NCBI RefSeq assembly: GCF_000003815.2
Contig: NC_049983.1
Location: 10,793,482 to 10,857,481 of the forward strand
Length of the DNA: 64,000 nucleotides
Direction: 5' to 3'
Source of the DNA: Branchiostoma floridae
Taxonomy: Eukaryota > Chordata > Leptocardii > Amphioxiformes > Branchiostomatidae
Made by a program: the position numbers and the translations under genes. The notes beneath the pieces were generated by a model. It was not told the DNA's origin and ran no database searches. It saw only the letters and a list, made by a program, of their open reading frames with translations. Below, one piece after another: positions 62,651 through 64,000 of this stretch. Within the stretch, counting starts at the first letter, position 1; each line of letters opens with the position of its first letter.

Positions 62651-64000
62651 CAAGAGTTCGTAGACCTCAGGCCTGCATTAAATGTATTGGGTTTCTGTAG
62701 ACCTATTGTGTATTTTTGCCTTTTTGTCTGTTGTACGTGGTTGGAAAAATGAGCTTTTTACCGTGTTGGTTGTGCACCATGCAAAAGTCTGACTCTGAAA
62801 TTCCATTTTCTGAATTTGTAAGTTTGGACATGGATGAACATTACTTATTTTGGATTTCTTAAGTATGTAACCAACCACAGTACTTTGAAGTTGTTGAGAC
62901 GCTACCTTTTTTTGTCTCAGATGGCCCATGCACATGTAGTTACTCTGTCACATGATATACTAATATCTTCCTATTTCAACGTACTGACCTAATGCAGCTG
63001 CTAAGTCTCCTTGGTTTGTGTTCTTCCAATGATATTCATTAAAGATTTATTTCTGGGGTGTTATTCACTTGACATCGGAATGTTACTCGCATAATTTGAC
63101 CAATGATACTTTTATCTGTAGTTCCATAGACATTAGACAATATGAATAGTGGTAGCCCCCATGCAGCAGCAACAGTTAGTCCCCAGGGTGGTATGATATT
63201 TTCATTCAATCCATCCAACCCAAACCTAAATCTCCTGTAGTATCTAAGCCAAATTTAACAGCACAATTTACTATGAAAAATGTCCTTGTCAATCCCATTT
63301 ATAGATGGCAAGCTGCTGGCAATGGAAGCTTTGAAAAGTTCAGAAGCTGTTGTAGTCAGAGCAAACACCCAGCAAACATCCCCGCAAACCAATGAGCAGT
63401 TGCTTAGAAGGGGAATTTCATCATATATTTGCCGCGACAAAATGCAACAAACGATACTGAATTCAAAACAGAACAAAGCTAAGCCTCCACCACTTAACCC
63501 TGCCTGTACCATAGATTAAGCAGGCCCAAAAACCAAGCGAATATGACTAGCCCAAAACAACAAATTACCTGTATACAGTATGGAAATGGCATTACCAAAG
63601 AAACAAAAAGAAACACAGGACAAATCATACACATACCTTTCTCTTATGCCCACACTCTATACAGTTCTCCTCCACATTAGAAAATTGCATCTTCTTCTGT
63701 TTAAGTTCAAGTTCAACCATGATTGCCAACAGGGTAAAGGAACTTGTACCGGAACTTAAAACTCAGTACTATACAGCTCTAGAAACACCACAAAGAGTAA
63801 TAAGCAAACTCCAATTATACCTGACCAACAGATATATAATCTGGCACACTCCCGTCATCTGGCAAACTGTCAGTGCCACTAAGTAACCTGATACATTGAA
63901 GGTGGCCCAGGCCAGATGATGGTTCTACACCCAACCATAATCTGTTTTTAAAACCAAGCAGATATTGGGAGGATGCCCCAACCACACTAAAACAGGGTCA
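62651..64000. repeat. Unclassified interspersed repeat, copy 2, running off the window
   Basis: Same orientation as copy 1 at 30191. It carries an extra block (about 63755-63880) not present in copy 1. It ends at the window edge at aaaacagggtca, which corresponds to 31392, just before the tandem units. Confidence 0.8.

Overview
This is a eukaryotic nuclear segment. Its genes are split by many GT-AG introns and sit among diverse interspersed and tandem repeats. The protein families (a BAR-PH-PTB adaptor of the APPL type, a membrane-bound RING-CH ubiquitin ligase, a giant leucine-rich-repeat protein of the SLRP/LRRNT style), the intron density and the many short non-autonomous elements point to an invertebrate deuterostome. 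My best guess is a lancelet (Branchiostoma); this is inference from style, not a database match.

Layout. Positions 1-1010 hold what looks like the last exon of a plus-strand gene whose product ends in a PPxY-type tail. A MARCH-like E3 ligase lies on the minus strand (2734-5620, four coding exons). A plus-strand APPL orthologue follows (7099-37060, 27 coding exons, 769 codons plus stop), arranged head-to-head with it. APPL intron 1 is about 15.4 kb and full of repeats: a 2.4-kb minisatellite with two assembly gaps in or near it, inverted duplications, four copies of an exon-like module, a 132/163-bp tandem array and a CA microsatellite. The APPL 3' UTR probably runs to about 40373. Convergent with it, on the minus strand, is a three-exon gene (41941-50127) for a predicted secreted protein of 2535 residues carrying seven LRR modules. 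From 50140 to the end there is mostly intergenic or upstream DNA with repeats, a nearly perfect 73-bp palindrome, the 3' tail of a non-LTR retrotransposon, several weak coding-like islands (53.6, 58.5, 59.4, 60.5 and 61.2 kb), and a second copy of a repeat family also found in APPL intron 17.

Function. The MARCH protein would ubiquitinate membrane cargo. APPL would act on Rab5-positive early endosomes, using BAR-PH for membranes and PTB for receptor tails. The LRR protein would be extracellular. Nothing in the sequence shows that the three work together. The exon chains were assembled by hand from splice signals, phase continuity and protein similarity; in all three genes every junction keeps the reading frame.
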